Below, one piece after another: positions 34,701-50,422 of a stretch of DNA of 64,000 bases (the stretch's first letter is position 1; each line of letters starts with the position of its first letter). Source of the DNA: Theristus sp. LFF4_11 (taxonomy: Eukaryota; Nematoda; Chromadorea; Monhysterida; Xyalidae); contig JASANC010004770.1 in the NCBI GenBank assembly GCA_030248135.1, forward strand, positions 1-64,000, given 5' to 3'. The notes under the pieces are model-generated. The model worked only from the letters and a program-made list of their open reading frames with translations. It searched no databases and was not told the DNA's origin. A program made the translations under genes and the position numbers.

Positions 34701-37700
34701 GAGTTGACAGACGAGATCGGCTGTACACAAACACCTGCCTGGCTTCAGAGAACATTCGTTCGCTTGCCACGCTTGTTGGTAGCGGTGCCAGGTATCTGCG
34801 CGCGATTGTCGATAGTTTGGGGTATTTAGACGAGTTCAGCCGCCAAAAGTCTAGCATTAGATCACTTTTGTCCGGTGCGTCGATAAAATCATCCGACTCG
34901 TACGTATTCATTTCGCCGCGCAGTTCGTCCTCAAGACTGGATTCGTCTGACGGGTTGCGCGGTCGCGCAGCGTGAAACTCGATGCCTTCGTAGAGGCCAG
35001 TCGATTTCTTTTTTGTTCGGGCTCGCGTTCACTTTCGTCATCGTCGTTGTTCGCGATCTCGGATGCATCGTCGCAGTTTGTGGGCGTCTCCGGTCGTTTC
35101 AATATTTTCTTTGCAATGTGAAGTAGTTCACAACGAATCGCGCCTTCATTTTCTAATACGACTGCTGTATTCTTGAATCGCGGATCAACGTACGTGGCCA
35201 TGATGTTGGATTCGTTGTGGAAAAGCGCACGGAAGCGTGTGTCGATGCTGGTCAGCAGCGTTTTTTTCGTCGTACCAATGCCACTCGCATCGACTTGTTC
35301 GATGCGCTGCTTCATTGCGCAAACGGCGGGCAACAGCATTGAAATGGATTCGTCGTCTCGTGGATTCGTCGTTGGGGGGGGGTTATCGGGTTTTAGGGGA
35401 TCAATGCACCCCCGCACACCCACGGTAACACACGTCGCAAAAATCGCTGGTGTTCTGGGGCTCACAAAAAAGCAACTGTTTGACAGCTAACTAAATATGA
35501 CCAACGAATATGGCTGATTTCAAAAAAACTGCTATTGTTCATCAACAACGTCGGCCAAAAGCTGGCAGCCACGTTTTTTAAAGTGGACGATGCTGCACAT
35601 AAGTTTACCACTCAAGACAAAAGCAGTGAACCATTTACCATTGAACAGAACACTAAACTAAAGAAACGCTCACTGATCACATGTCAAATGCACAACAACA
35701 AAACCAACAAAGCACCGAAACAAATTTGTCAAACCATTGAACAGCTCTGAAACGGAGGAATCAACTGGTTAATTCGCGGGTCTCGGCCATTCCGGCCGGA
35801 TCCGGCCGGATCCGGCAAAATTGCGCCGGAATCCGGACCGGATCCGGATCCAATTTTAGGCGCCGGAATCCGGACCGGAACCGGCTCCATCCCTATTGGT
35901 GATCGTGTGAAAAGTGTGTGATTCGGTGCAAATAAACCACAAAGTCCGCCTCCGCAGCAATGCGTGTGCCCAGAATGCATGCATCAACCAATCAGCTGGT
36001 TGGTTGTGTTGCAGAGTTTTGACATTACGCACCTGAGGATCGCACAAAATGAAAGTCTTTTAAAACGTGGTAAAAACGATATTATTTCCGGCCTTAAAAC
36101 CGAGCGAAAACATAAAAACCGAGTTTATCTGTGAAAAATCAGAATTATCTCCCTAGTACTTGTTTACTTGTGAGAATGGCATCAATAAGTGTGGAAGAAA
36201 CTGCGAAATCAGTGATTTTTGGTTGTTTCTTTCTCACGAAGTGGAAGATTGGATTAGGCCCAAAATTGGGTACAAATTAGGGTTGGTAAAAACGGTTTTT
36301 ATATGGCCAGGAAAAAACCGGTATTATTTCCGTTATAAAACCCAATTTTTCCCAGCACCCAAAAACTCCACCTCCATAGGAACACAACTGCACAGAATGC
36401 TTGCATCACACACGTGATCTCCAACCAATCAGCTGATTGTAATTTCGAGTTTTACTGTATTCCGCAGGCGCACGTTGATGGGCAAGCAACGAGCGACTTG
36501 CATGGCGGCACCGTGCTTGGCAGTTCGGACACGTGTGCGTTTGAGTTGCGTCAAACATTCAAAGCTCCACCCGAGCGCATCTTTCAACTGTTCACTGACA
36601 AAGAGGTAAACCAGAGACAAAGACAACGATTGTTTTATTTTGTAAAGAGACAAAGACAAACCGCAAAACTATGTTTTATTTCGGAGTTTTTTTCTCTGGC
36701 CAAACCTTTTCTTGAAAATCAAACTGAAAATAACCAAAAAAATCTGCTATTGCTCTGCTGCTTCTAAACCAAAAGTCTGTTTTATGGGTGGTCAGGCCAA
36801 AAAAACAGAAAGGATTGCAAAACTTGCGGTCTTTGTGTATGATTGATACTATCCTGGTTGCGCGGTTCATGTTTGCAGCGCATCTGACGCTGTGACTGAC
36901 AATCGTATCACCACAGTGATTTAAAAAAAATTGATCGAAAAAGTTCATCTCTGGTTCATAATATGACCGCAACTTGGTGCAGTATGGTTATTGTTGATGT
37001 GCTGCTGTTTTGTTGTGTGTTGCAGCTTGTGCAAGCGTGGACAAACGCGTCCTGTACGATCACGCCCGCTGAGCGCGCAGCATTCACGCTGTTCAACGGC
37101 CATGTCTCTGGACACTTCACGTTGCTAGTCAGCTCACATCTTCTCATCTTTTTATACATTACGTTCCACTTTCAGCTGAATATCAGAGTTCGACAAGCGC
37201 TTTTTCTCTCTCTTCAGATTCCAAACGAAAAAATCGCCATGAAATGGCGGCTGCGGTCGTATCCGAATGGGCATCATGCCGATGTGACGTTGCAGCTGAA
37301 TGATCAGGTGCATAAAGACAAAAGGGAAAGGCAAACAAGTGGAAACAGTATGGCCGAAAAAATATGACAGTCTCAATCAAGGCGAGATTAGTCGCAGACT
37401 AGGAGTTTCCTTTCTCAAAAATGATAAGATATCCGCCAATCGAGTGTGCTGTGCAATGGTAGAAATAATCAACAGAATAGCCCGAATTACCAATTAATTT
37501 TCAGAAACATGTAAAATTTGACACGCAGTTGGGTTTCTGAGCAACTTTTTTCTTTGATTCAAATTTTGCGCGCTCCTTGCACCCTGAAAAAAGCTGCCAT
37601 GTGTAAACGGTCATACTGTACCAAAGTGAATGCCATTTTACAGGGTGACGCGACGGAGCTGGTTGTGAGTGCGAGGGACGTGCCGCGCAGCAGACGTGAC

Positions 37701-37778
37701 GAAACCGAGAGCGGCTGGCAACAGCATTACTTCGCAAACATCCTCAGGACGTTCGGCTATGGGGCACGCTTGTTCTAG
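31759..37778 (+). CDS. AHSA1: Activator of Hsp90 ATPase (AHSA1), eight exons
   Basis: The exons are 31759-31838, 32219-32409, 33517-33617, 34117-34335, 36468-36605, 37026-37127, 37218-37307 and 37644-37778. All phases agree and the total is 351 residues, against about 338 in human. The start MAKWGEGDPRWIVEER is the family N-terminus. The N-terminal domain binds the Hsp90 middle domain and stimulates its ATPase, in the cytosol. The C-terminal AHSA1/START-like domain begins at FELRQTF and ends with the characteristic FGYGARLF at the stop. The linker (THADTHAKRTL...) is poorly conserved. AATAAA lies at 37933. The introns hold a SINE, a GTTT repeat, a MITE E, a 1.5-kb hAT element nested in a MITE D and a MITE C. 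Confidence is high from recognisable segments along the whole length. Confidence 0.95.
33142..33367 (-). mobile_element. tRNA-derived SINE copy 3 with 11-bp target duplication
   Basis: The SINE proper is 33153-33356 on the minus strand. It is flanked by AATGACCACAT at 33142-33152 and 33357-33367. It has the tRNA-like head, the B-box-like GGGGGATCGAGCCCC, the family body and a CAA tail (TTGTTG on the plus strand). It lies in AHSA1 intron 2. Confidence 0.93.
33433..33505 (+). repeat. GTTT tetranucleotide microsatellite
   Basis: About 18 GTTT units end just upstream of the AHSA1 exon 3 acceptor (33517), so they form part of its pyrimidine-rich tract. Confidence 0.95.
33610..33855 (+). mobile_element. 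MITE family E copy (empty-site copy)
   Basis: It shares TTTCGTGCGAAGGAGG, ATGTTGAATGATGTGTGGAA and ACGCATATTGGGTCACGTTT with 40060-40450. Here ACGTTTAAT at 33829-33837 is uninterrupted, which gives the pre-insertion state of the 76-bp insert at 40329. It starts at the donor of AHSA1 exon 3. Confidence 0.75.
34377..35895 (-). mobile_element. hAT transposon, internally reduced, with exact 8-bp target duplication
   Basis: This 1519-bp element has ends TAGGGATGGA / TCCATCCCTA and a target duplication TTGGTGAT (34369-34376, 35896-35903). Both subterminal regions are dense in CCGGATCCGG and CCGGAATCCGG palindromes, which are plausible transposase-binding sites. The transposase remnant is on the minus strand. 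It is nested in a family D MITE inside AHSA1 intron 4. Confidence 0.95.
34639..35465 (-). pseudogene. hAT transposase remnant (C-terminal half, frameshifted)
   Basis: The upstream frame, 35465 to about 35000, has RFRALFHNESNIMATYVDPRFK, typical of the ZBED/hAT catalytic region. The downstream frame, about 34980 to 34639, contains the dimerisation domain with SVASERMFSEARQVF and EKVMFLNG. The two frames are offset around 34970-35010, so at least one frameshift breaks the gene. The N-terminal BED zinc finger and the first catalytic residues are absent. It cannot encode an active transposase. Confidence 0.9.
36370..36462 (+). mobile_element. MITE family D half-copy
   Basis: GCACAGAATGCTTGCATCAC and CCAACCAATCAGCTGATTGT end only a few bases before the acceptor of AHSA1 exon 5 (36468), so element sequence abuts the splice site. 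Confidence 0.55.
37345..37620 (+). mobile_element. Tc1/mariner-type MITE family C copy
   Basis: ACAGTATGGCCGAAAAAATA and GTAAACGGTCATACTGTA are the inverted ends. It occupies most of the last AHSA1 intron and ends 23 bp before the acceptor at 37644. Confidence 0.78.
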
Positions 37779-37932
37779 GCACCAACCGACCAACCAGGCG
37801 GTCGTTTCATTATGCGCACACTCAGTCACCCGTCATCATCTGTCAACTTGGTTTTAGTTCTGATTAGATTCAGTGATTTGAAAACAAACGAGACTTTTGG
37901 TTGTTGTCGATCCATTTGATGTTCCCGTGATA

Positions 37933-37938
37933 AATAAA
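37933..37938 (+). terminator. Polyadenylation signal AATAAA
   Basis: The hexamer lies about 155 bp after the AHSA1 stop codon. Confidence 0.6.
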
Positions 37939-38714
37939 GTGGCATTCATGAATCACTACGTACGCGTCACTACATACTGCTTCATGAATGCCCCTCTTAA
38001 GTCATATTATGGAAGATCTGAATTATGAACGCATTGTTATTGTTATCGAATTCAATGAAACATTGCAAGTTTTTTTGGATGTGATACAGTGTTGATTATT
38101 GTAGCTGTTATGAATGCGATTGGTTCAATTCTGCTGGTCAAGTGTCTTGAATGAGCATGTAAAACGTTTTTATGTTTCTAAAAAAGATTTGTTTCTGTGT
38201 TATCTGAGTTTTTCTGGCATCCCAATTCCCAACAGGGAAAAAAGACAACAAAAAAGACAAACCGAATGGTTTCAGGTTTCTTAAAAAACGTTTGATATGT
38301 TCGTTCTATTTTCTGCCAGAAAACGAAAACGGCTTTTCGCAACTCATGAACAGACGCTTCAACAATGTTTGAAGTGGTTTCTGGTTTGTGTTTGCGTTGT
38401 AATTGTGCATGCTCTGTGTGAATAAAATACACCACCAAAAGCGTGCTCTGGGGTGTGGTGACTGTATTTTACAAAACTGAGCAGTTTTGATGAGCCAGTG
38501 AAATTGTGCCTACAAACCATTGGTTTACCTTGCATTACAACGTTTGCATATCACTTGCGTTGGAGTGAACAGCTGATAACACAAAACAGGTCTTTCTTTT
38601 TCACACGGTTGTGTTTTTGTTGCAATCAGGTTAGAGTTTTTGTTCGTTTTCAGTTGCACAACGATGCTTGCGAATGACGTGCTGCAGGAATATGGCGTGC
38701 CCGAGAAATGTAGA

Positions 38715-38880
38715 CGGTTTGTTGATTGGTTGGTTGGTGTTGTGTACAGTCTTTAACTCGTAAATCATCCAGCTGGCTGATGGTTTGGTGGTGACGTGCA
38801 TGCATGGATTCCGTGCAAACCAAAATCCGTCTCCGCAATACATGCATGAATATATGCAGAATGCCATGAACTATGAATAG
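38715..38880 (+). mobile_element. MITE family D copy
   Basis: It contains GATTGGTTGGTTGGTGTTGT, GACGTGCATGCATGGATTCC and CCGTCTCCGCAATACATGCA. It lies in the presumed 5' region of AGPS. Confidence 0.6.
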
Positions 38881-38889
38881 AAGGCTATA

Positions 38890-44756
<5,867 letters not shown>

Positions 44757-45254
44757 GCTTCATTGCGCATTTCGCATTGGCGTTGTTTCAACATAGGAAC
44801 TTTTGTTTTCGGGTGTTTGCGAACAAAGGACATTTCGAATGTAGCAGATTCGCAGGTTGTTTGCGGTCAAATGTGAAATTAAAATTAAAATTCAACTGTG
44901 ATATATCAATTGTGTCTTTGCGACAGTTGTGCCGTGCCTAGTGATTGTGATCATCATATAGTTGTTTGGTGACGTGACCGTTAATTGCAAAATTTGCTGG
45001 TGAAAATTAAAAATTATTAACATGCTTGAGACTCACGAGCGAGGTTTTGATGGAAACTGGCTTTATTGGATGATGTCTGTCAACATCAGACAGTGCGCTT
45101 GCAACTGTTTCCTTGGTTGTGGTCAGGCCTGTTCTCTCCTCCTGTTGCGTGCTCATCTTCAGTAAATGCAATCGATTTTTTTATTATATCTGCGTCTGCA
45201 CAGGCTTTTTTGACAGTGTGCGGGGACATTGAAGCCCTGTACTCATCAGAGACC

Positions 45255-45445
45255 CTCGTGGCCTGGTGGTAGTGCGTTAGACTGCAGTCTGTGCGCTCGG
45301 GGGATCGAGCCCCGCCGAGGGGTGTATAGGCACTTAATGACAGAGAAAACTCGATGGGCGCCCTGCTCAATGGCGTTCTGTACGCTTCTCTGGGTTAGCC
45401 CTGGCTAAAAACATCGCCTAAAAATCCCAACAACAACAACAACAA
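45255..45445 (+). mobile_element. tRNA-derived SINE copy 4 in the leader of the dehydrogenase gene
   Basis: This is an intact head-to-tail copy of 191 bp. The head is CTCGTGGCCTGGTGGTAGTG, the B-box is GGGGGATCGAGCCCC and the tail is CAA. It is flanked by CATCAGAGACC at 45244-45254 and 45446-45456. The tail ends 34 bp before the start codon at 45480. Confidence 0.95.
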
Positions 45446-45479
45446 CATCAGAGACCGAGAGAGGCGATCAGTGTCAGTG

Positions 45480-48121
45480 ATGAAAGCAGTGTGGCTAGAA
45501 GACGGTCACTTTTCCATGCGAGAAATCGCGCAACCGGAGTATGACGACGAGACGGAGGCGCTGGTGCGTGTGCGCCGAGCGGGCGTCTGCAGCACCGACC
45601 ACCAGTTGCAACAAGGCTACTACCCGTTCACGGGCGTACCCGGTCACGAATTTGTCGGCATAGTTGTGCAGTGTCCCTCGGCAGTTCAGTGGATTGGAAA
45701 GCGCGTTGTGGGACGCATCAACGTCGTATGTTGCGTTGCACAAAGACTCGATGCAATGATGCGTTCGTGTGCAGGCAAAGTGGTCGGTTGAGCAACTTTT
45801 GTTCAGGTGTGCCACAAATGCGAGTTCTGCGAGAGAGGCTTGACGAGTCACTGCTCGAGACGCTCGGTGCTCGGCATCGTCAAGAAGAAGGGCGCCTTCG
45901 CCGAGTACCTCAGTTTACCCGTTGACAATCTGCTCGTTGTGCCCGAGTGCCTGCCTGACGCGGTTGCTTGCTTTGCGGAGCCACTCGCAGGTTCCGATTT
46001 CCGTGATACATTTCGTTTTTTAGCCCCACTGGCTAATTTGCGGTGTTAGCTGGGTCCTTTTTTGTTCCTCGTGTTGACATTTTGCTGTGGAGGCGGAGTC
46101 AATGCATCAGCATCACGTGCGCGCGCACCACAAATTAGCCAGCGTTGCTGTGCGTATGTTCACATTGCGGTAACCATTGGTTCTCTTTTTTGGGTTCAGC
46201 GGCGCTGGAAATTCAGGAGCAAATCAGCATTAAGCGGACGGATGACGTTTTGATAATCGGCGATGGCAAACTTGCGCTTCTCGTTGCTCAGGTTCTGCAG
46301 CGAGCTCAATTTTTTTTGTTTGCAACGTTCTGTCGCAGCAACTGACTGAGTTTTCACAGTTTGGTTTGTTGTGTGTGATAAGCAATAAGTTCGATTGTTT
46401 ATTGTTTTTTTTCGTAGACTGTTGCGTCCACTGGCTGCGCGCTGCGGGTGTCTGGCCATCACAGCACAAAACTGTGCACTCTGCACAACTTCAGCAACAT
46501 TCAAACGAGCACCACAAACGATTTGCTCACGGATGACACGTATGACATTGTTATCGAATGTGCTGGTATGTGTTGTACAAGTTCAGGAAAATGCCCGAAC
46601 GGCATAAAAAGCCTAATGTTATGTCAGATTGTGACAGTAGAAAAGGTTGACGCAAAGTTTTTTTCAAGAAAATCTATTTATAAAAATTATGCGGACAAAA
46701 ATTTGTGAAACGGAAATAATATCAGCACCTCGACAATGATAGAAGTGTTTTGGCGCAAATATTATTTCTGCGTTTCCACCCATTTTTGACCCCACAATTT
46801 TTATACCGTACGTGCATTTTCTTGAAAACACCTTGTGTCAACCTTTCCCATTTGTCACAATCTAAGATAAACATTGGCTTTTTTATGCCCTTCGGGCATT
46901 TTTTCGAACTTGTCTTTTTGTTTCATATCTCAACGAGTTTTCAAATAGGACCCCTATTTATTTTTTAAACTCAAAGTACCACTTTTTAGCCCGTTCCTGT
47001 GATTTTCCAGTGCAACTCCCAAACGGGTTCGCAATAGTTTCCGTTTAGTAAAGTGTAAAAGACAATAGGTAACTGTAAGATCAAAACCTCCAAATTCGTA
47101 ATCAGCACCTCGAATAACCTCACAGTATCAATTTTGAGGCCGTTCCTGTGATTTCGCAGTTCGGGCCCCGAGCGGGTATAAGACTTCCCGTTACGGGTCC
47201 GAATGGTGAAAAAACGGGAATTGCTATTTGGAAACTTCCATATTCGTTAGTAGCGCTTCCAATAACCCCGAGTACCCGTTTTGGGCTTCCTGTGAGTTTC
47301 CAGGTGGGGCCCCGTGCAGGAATAATAATACTCGTTACGAGTCCGATGAGTATCAAAGACGAACGGCAGTTGCAATTTGGAAACCTCCATATGCGCATTC
47401 AGCATATCGAATAACCTATGAATACCGGTTTTCAGTCGTTCCAGTGATTTTCCAGTTTGGTACCCGTGCGGGAATAATAGTCCCGTTACAAGCCCGAAAG
47501 GTATCAAAGACGGCATCTGCAATTTGGAAGCATCCATATTCGTAATTAGCACAACACATAGCAGCAGAATCACCGTTTACAAAAAAAAAATTTCAGCGAT
47601 TTTCAGCATGAAACCGATTACGGGGACTGTTTTGGAGCCCCGCATGGGTGCAAAATGACACATTTTCACAATTCCTACGACTCCTTGAAATTGGACAGTG
47701 ATACGAACTGGCCAAAATACAGTGACTGGCCAACATATGTTGCGCTTTGAAAAAAGTGCGTGTATATGAGTGTTCGGCGGTTGTTGCAGGACACCCTGAC
47801 GCGTTCGCGACTGCAGTGAACTGTGCGAAGGCACGTGGCACGGTGGTGCTGAAGAGCACGTACGCAGCGCCGCTCACCGCGCACGTACACCCGATCGTGG
47901 TGAAGGAGTTGACAGTGGTTGGCTCACGGTGTGGCCCGATGGAAAAGGCACTCGAGCTGCTGGCGCGCGCACACACCAGTGAACACCCAGCCAGCAGCAA
48001 CGTGGCGCAACTGAACGTTCGCTCGCTGCTTACCGCCGAGTGGCCGTTCGCTGACGCGCTGCATGCGATTGAGACGTCGAAACAGAAAGAGTCACTGAAA
48101 GTGCAACTGGTTTTCGAATAG
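45480..48121 (+). CDS. Zinc-type medium-chain alcohol dehydrogenase, five exons
   Basis: The exons are 45480-45722, 45807-45990, 46200-46291, 46418-46565 and 47790-48121, all in phase, giving 332 residues from ATG 45480. Catalytic-zinc residues are visible: Cys in AGVCSTDH and His-Glu in GVPGHEFVG. The structural zinc lobe has four Cys in CHKCEFCERGLTSHC. The nucleotide-binding turn is VLIIGDGKLALLVAQ. The end carries VLKSTYAAPL and VVGSRCGP, typical of the GDGKLG-type dehydrogenases that are widespread in bacteria and plants. The substrate is unknown. AATAAA lies at 48283. The long fourth intron carries a hairpin element and a 148-bp tandem repeat. Confidence 0.92.
46570..46915. mobile_element. 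Hairpin element in dehydrogenase intron
   Basis: GGAAAATGCCCGAACGGCAT with AGATTGTGACAG and AAGGTTGACGC on the left is repeated in inverse on the right (GCCCTTCGGGCATTTTTTCG). The arms are about 110 bp and the loop about 100 bp. It looks like a MITE or foldback element. Confidence 0.75.
46985..47575 (+). repeat. 147-149 bp tandem repeat in dehydrogenase intron, about 4 diverged units
   Basis: Blocks with CCATATTCGTA.T.AGCAC recur at 47093, 47242, 47391 and 47538. Each is followed by a TTCC.GTGATTT.CAGTT.GG block and a CCCGTTAC block. A related diverged piece is at 49915-50110. Confidence 0.85.
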
Positions 48122-48282
48122 CAGCAGTATGGGTAGTGTCTCATCGTGTAATCTCATGTTTCTTGTGTTTCTTCTGGCTTATACTTCAAGCTGATAATAA
48201 GCTGATACTTCTGGCTTCTGTATGTCAAAATTATACCACGCATGAATTGTTACTTCAAAAAGTGTGTAGTTTTTCGTGAATC

Positions 48283-48288
48283 AATAAA
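48283..48288 (+). terminator. Polyadenylation signal AATAAA
   Basis: The hexamer lies about 160 bp past the dehydrogenase stop codon. Confidence 0.6.
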
Positions 48289-48462
48289 TTTCGAAGCTTT
48301 TTTGTTGTTGCGTCTGATTACATTCGTTTTCACGCTTGACTGTTTTTGTTTCTAAAATGTTGAACTCAACCGTTATGCGTTTTAGGAGATATGACAACGA
48401 ACGGAAAACAAACCGGTGTTTGCAGTTTACTGTTTGCACTTTTTTGTTCGACATTTGCTCGC

Positions 48463-49429
48463 GATGTTGACAATGCGCACTCCCTCGCACGTTTTCTCAG
48501 TCATTGCATGCGCGGCACTGACCGTATCACATGTCAGCTATTTCAACAGCAACACCAACATCTTCCAAGACCTACTTTCCAGTGATCCGACAAAGGTTAA
48601 AGAAAGAAACGGTTTGAATTGTTCAACCAATGACCAAAAAGCTTGAAACTTTTGCCAAAAAATGCTTCCTGCGTTTTTTATTGCATGCAGCGCGAACGAA
48701 GTCGCAACTTTCTACATACGATCAGATGGGCACGTCAGCAAAAGGCGCATCAGCTGTTGACCGACTACAAAATACTGAAGCAACACGATCCTGGCTGGCT
48801 CGCAAACACGCCCTCGCCTGTGAGCCCACTGTTCTCGCTCTGCTTCACGCACAACAAAACTAATGCACATTTTGATGCAAATGTTCGTGCACAATTGAAT
48901 CACATTCACAAACCGGTGCACTGACAGCAAAAATAAAAGCCTTCTTTCCTTCTGAAAACAACGCAGATGCTGTTGTTTGAAGCAACTTCTGAAAACTGAA
49001 GTGACTGAATTAATTTTTAGCGCACGCGTTTGTGCATCTGCATCAACAAGTGCACGAACACGTGCATCTACATGCGTATTGCTTTTCTGCTTGTCTCGTT
49101 CTTTTCCACCGGTTCCGTCACCCACAATCGATAAATTATGTATCAATATTTTTTATTATTGTTATGGAAATCCCAAAGCGATCACGAAAGCTAATTTTAG
49201 AGGCCCGGCGAGAGTCGCTACGCTTGGTACCAGCGGTGGTTCAGGTACGCCAATAGAGAGCTGCTGCGAAGGTACCGCAACACAACAGCGAGCACCACTG
49301 CTGTTGAGAGCACTGAGCGAACAACGCACACCACAACCACAGCAGTGCACGCTGCCACCGTGATGTCCACAAAGGTGCACAAGCAGAAAACAAACAACGC
49401 AAACGAAAACAGCTACAAAAAACATGCCT
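48463..49429 (+). CDS. Small putative membrane-anchored protein, unidentified
   Basis: The proposed exons are 48463-48598 (MLTMRTPSHVFSVIACAAL..., a hydrophobic N-terminal anchor), about 48682-48820 ending at a strong CCT|GTGAGC donor, and about 49201-49429. The last exon starts in a compatible phase after TTTTAG and reads GESRYAWYQRWFRYANRELL, then a Thr/Lys-rich tail to TGA. The second exon (RNFLHTIRWARQQKAHQLL) is basic and helical. If exon 2 is not spliced it reads to a stop at 48924 with AATAAA just after, so two 3' ends are possible. I do not recognise the family. Exon boundaries are tentative. Confidence 0.45.
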
Positions 49430-49439
49430 GATTCTGTAT

Positions 49440-49696
49440 ATACAATGTGGCCGAGTAAATAAGGTAGACCTTGTCTTCTTTATCAAGGCGGGATTAGTCG
49501 CAGACTAGCAGTTGTCTGTTTTTCTAGAATGCCAAGATTTTCCACAAATGTGTGTGCAATGAACAAAGCACGAACAAATTAATTTAAAAATACGATTAAT
49601 TTGAGACAACTAATTTTCTGGAGGTCTTTGCTATTCAAATTTCGCGCGCTGTTTGCACCCTGAAAAAATATGCCATGTTTACTCGGCAATTCCGTA
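49440..49696 (+). mobile_element. Tc1/mariner-type MITE family C copy
   Basis: The left end ATACAATGTGGCCGAGTAAA and the right end TTTACTCGGCAATTCCGTA are imperfect inverted repeats. The interior has CAAGGCGGGATTAGTCGCAG and TCGCGCGCTGTTTGCACCC as in the other copies. Confidence 0.75.
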
Positions 49697-49914
49697 TCAC
49701 GGTGAAAAACGTTCGCTTTTGTTAAAAATGTGTGCCAGCTTGCGTTGGTGGTTTCTTCGGTACGTATACGGCAGATGTTTTTCATTGTTGTTTTTCCACA
49801 GTGATTCTGGTGTGATAAATTTAGTTATTTTCATTCATTGCAGGTTTCTTTGCTAAAACTCCTAGTCTGAAAACCGAGGCGAATTGCAATAACGCAATAA
49901 CACGCAAGAAATGA

Positions 49915-50110
49915 TGCAGATGTGGCTTGATACCCTTAGGCCCGAACGTAACGAAATGATAAGAGCTGCAAGTTTAGAAGTTTGTTAGTCATAATTAGCA
50001 CCTCACACAAAAAACAGCAGACTCACAGTTTTCAATCAGTTCAGCGATATTTCAGGATGAGCCCAATTTTAGAGCTCCGCACGAACAGAAGGATATTTTC
50101 ACAATTCGTC
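49915..50110 (+). repeat. Diverged relative of the 148-bp intron tandem repeat
   Basis: It contains CATAATTAGCACCTC, CAGTTCAGCGATATTTCAGG and a GCCCGAACGTAACGAAATGA block that align with the units at 46985-47575. Confidence 0.55.
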
Positions 50111-50422
50111 ATCTGACCAGTAACACAGCATGGTCGATTACATGGGCCGTCATTCAAAAGTTCATACCATAATTGCAAAAGTAAATTCGATTTTTTGCTG
50201 ATATCGAAATGATCTAAAAGCGGAAACAACAGCAACGATATAACAACGTGAATTTTGAAAAGTGACTCGCATGGCAGCGCGTGTCAGTGTGTCAGTGTTG
50301 TATGTGTCTGTGCGTTCGTTTGTTACTGTGCAACATCACTGTGTGAAAACAGACTGTAGAACTGTCGTCTTCACGACATTGACGTAACAGGTTTGTTGGT
50401 GCACATTGAATCACTACAGCAA

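Larger units (their letters stand above)
34345..36020 (+). mobile_element. MITE family D copy split by a hAT element
   Basis: The left part is 34345-34376 (CTGATTGGTTGGTTGGTGAT) and the right part 35896-36020 (with GCATGCATCAACCAATCAGC). Removing the insertion restores a family D element. It lies in AHSA1 intron 4. Confidence 0.75.

Noticed and set aside
45255..45330. tRNA-like head read as a true tRNA gene
   Set aside because: It is followed by a conserved non-tRNA body and CAA tail with target duplications, and there are five copies, so it is a SINE.
49162..49425. Minus-strand Cys-rich ORF with a signal-like start
   Set aside because: The plus-strand frame over the same bases makes a better terminal exon (phase and composition); the minus frame has no partner.
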